A DNA stretch of 64,000 nucleotides. Source: an uncultured Erythrobacter sp. (GTDB lineage Bacteria > Pseudomonadota > Alphaproteobacteria > Sphingomonadales > Sphingomonadaceae). The translations under genes were made by a program, and so were the position numbers. The DNA is taken from assembly GCA_947502305.1 (NCBI GenBank), contig CANMZA010000002.1, positions 587,041 to 651,040 on the forward strand. The letters are read 5' to 3'. The notes below the pieces were generated by a model. The model worked only from the letters and a program-made list of their open reading frames with translations. It searched no databases and was not told the DNA's origin. Below, one piece after another: positions 63,428 to 64,000 of this stretch; within the stretch, counting starts at the first letter, position 1; the number at the start of each line of letters is the position of its first letter.

Positions 63428-64000
63428 TTAAGTTCCCTCGCCATTATCATCGCGCGCCGCCCATCCCAGCGAACGGCGTAACATGTCGTAATAAACATCG
63501 TAATTCCACGCGCACATTTCCTTATGTGGGTAGAAATCCTGCATCCCCGGCAGGTCATAATGCCCCCGGCAATGGCCAAGCGTGTTGTAAACAATGCGCC
63601 CTTTGCCAAGGTCGCGGGTGTAGAGGATCGGCACGGCGGCCTTCTCCCACTTTTCCTCGACAAAGCCGGTGGCGTCCCCTTCGAAAGTGGTTTGCATCAA
63701 CGTGTCGATATCAGCGGTGGTTTTGGACAAATACAGCTCATCGACGATTTCAAAATCCTCGATCCCGCGCGTGAGTTCGTGGTCTTTATTGACGACCTCA
63801 ACCTCAAATTGGCCGATTGGTGGATGCGCTTTGAACTGCGTGCCGAGCATATCGAACACGTCTGGGCGGTCTTCTGGTGTATCGACCAGGCCTTCTTCTG
63901 TGAAAACAAGGATCGAATTGGTGCCGTGCAAGGCCAGCCATTTGCCGCCGCCTTCCACCCAAGCGCGCAATTGTTTCGCCTGTTCAGGGGTCGGCATCAG
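63428..64000 (-). CDS. ThuA-like protein (partial, cut at window end)
   Basis: The available 190 residues lack the N-terminus; the frame is open to the window edge. The sequence matches the ThuA-like fold (glutamine amidotransferase-like): WLALHGTNSIL, ADIDTLMQTTF, GKGRIVYNTLGHCRGHYD. ThuA-domain proteins are linked to sugar use or, in catabolic clusters, unknown roles. It runs in the same direction as the acyl-CoA dehydrogenase with a 3-bp gap. Confidence 0.8.
   Translation of the reverse strand: MMPTPEQAKQLRAWVEGGGKWLALHGTNSILVFTEEGLVDTPEDRPDVFDMLGTQFKAHPPIGQFEVEVVNKDHELTRGIEDFEIVDELYLSKTTADIDTLMQTTFEGDATGFVEEKWEKAAVPILYTRDLGKGRIVYNTLGHCRGHYDLPGMQDFYPHKEMCAWNYDVYYDMLRRSLGWAARDDNGEGT

Noticed and set aside
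1..64000. CRISPR arrays, insertion sequences, prophage genes or integrases
   Set aside because: No regular repeat-spacer array, transposase, integrase or phage structural gene is seen.

Overview
The window reads as a chromosomal segment of an alphaproteobacterium, most likely a marine sphingomonad (Erythrobacteraceae-like). The main pointers are a SciP-type DUF1153 regulator, a FlbT-like protein, an outer-membrane-rich gene set, dense operons with ATGA overlaps, moderately high GC, and several TTG/GTG starts. The placement is inferred from gene content only.

1-16.2 kb is an envelope polysaccharide locus. A plus-strand operon encodes a PglC-like initiating sugar transferase, an asparagine-synthase-like amidotransferase, and a nonulosonic (sialic/legionaminic-type) acid module: NeuA-like CMP transferase, MurJ/Wzx-like flippase, NeuB-like synthase, NeuD-like acetyltransferase and NeuC-like hydrolysing 2-epimerase. 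A minus-strand operon encodes two O-antigen ligase/polymerase-like membrane proteins, a repeat-containing secreted protein, a Wzc-type co-polymerase/tyrosine kinase with a Gly-Tyr tail, a Wza-like export lipoprotein and a long WbpM/CapD-type nucleotide-sugar dehydratase. Together they could make, flip, polymerise and export a charged surface polymer.

16.3-33.6 kb is mixed housekeeping and accessory: fabI, a BrkB-like membrane protein, a DnaJ-like chaperone, pdxH, a PhzF-like protein, a serine hydrolase, mnmA, an unknown gene coupled to sciP, a GlsB-like small membrane protein, an RND efflux pair, a DUF445 protein, an orphan FlbT-like protein and a TonB-C-like periplasmic protein.

33.6-50.8 kb is core metabolism: etfBA behind a large palindrome, sucC, a CysQ-like phosphatase, an OmpA-like lipoprotein, a CNNM/CBS protein, then a long minus-strand run gpmA, purE, purK, folA, dipeptidase, ribF, GDPD-like, ileS, lspA and a DUF3035 lipoprotein. 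tRNA-Thr(GGT) lies at 50.9 kb, followed by a structured GC-rich non-coding stretch.

51.3-64 kb looks like a catabolic island. It holds a thiamine-dependent 2-oxoacid dehydrogenase E1 alpha/beta pair with a stand-alone lipoyl carrier and no E2/E3, three SDRs (one without the catalytic Tyr, one of the dienoyl-CoA reductase type), a SnoaL-like and an NmrA-like protein, a Rieske oxygenase alpha subunit, a VOC protein, a LuxR-type solo regulator, an acyl-CoA ligase, an acyl-CoA dehydrogenase and a ThuA-like protein cut by the window edge. The set is consistent with oxygenation, CoA activation and beta-oxidation-like breakdown of an unidentified cyclic or aromatic acid. This island, and especially the E1/lipoyl unit, is the best candidate here for an undescribed system.
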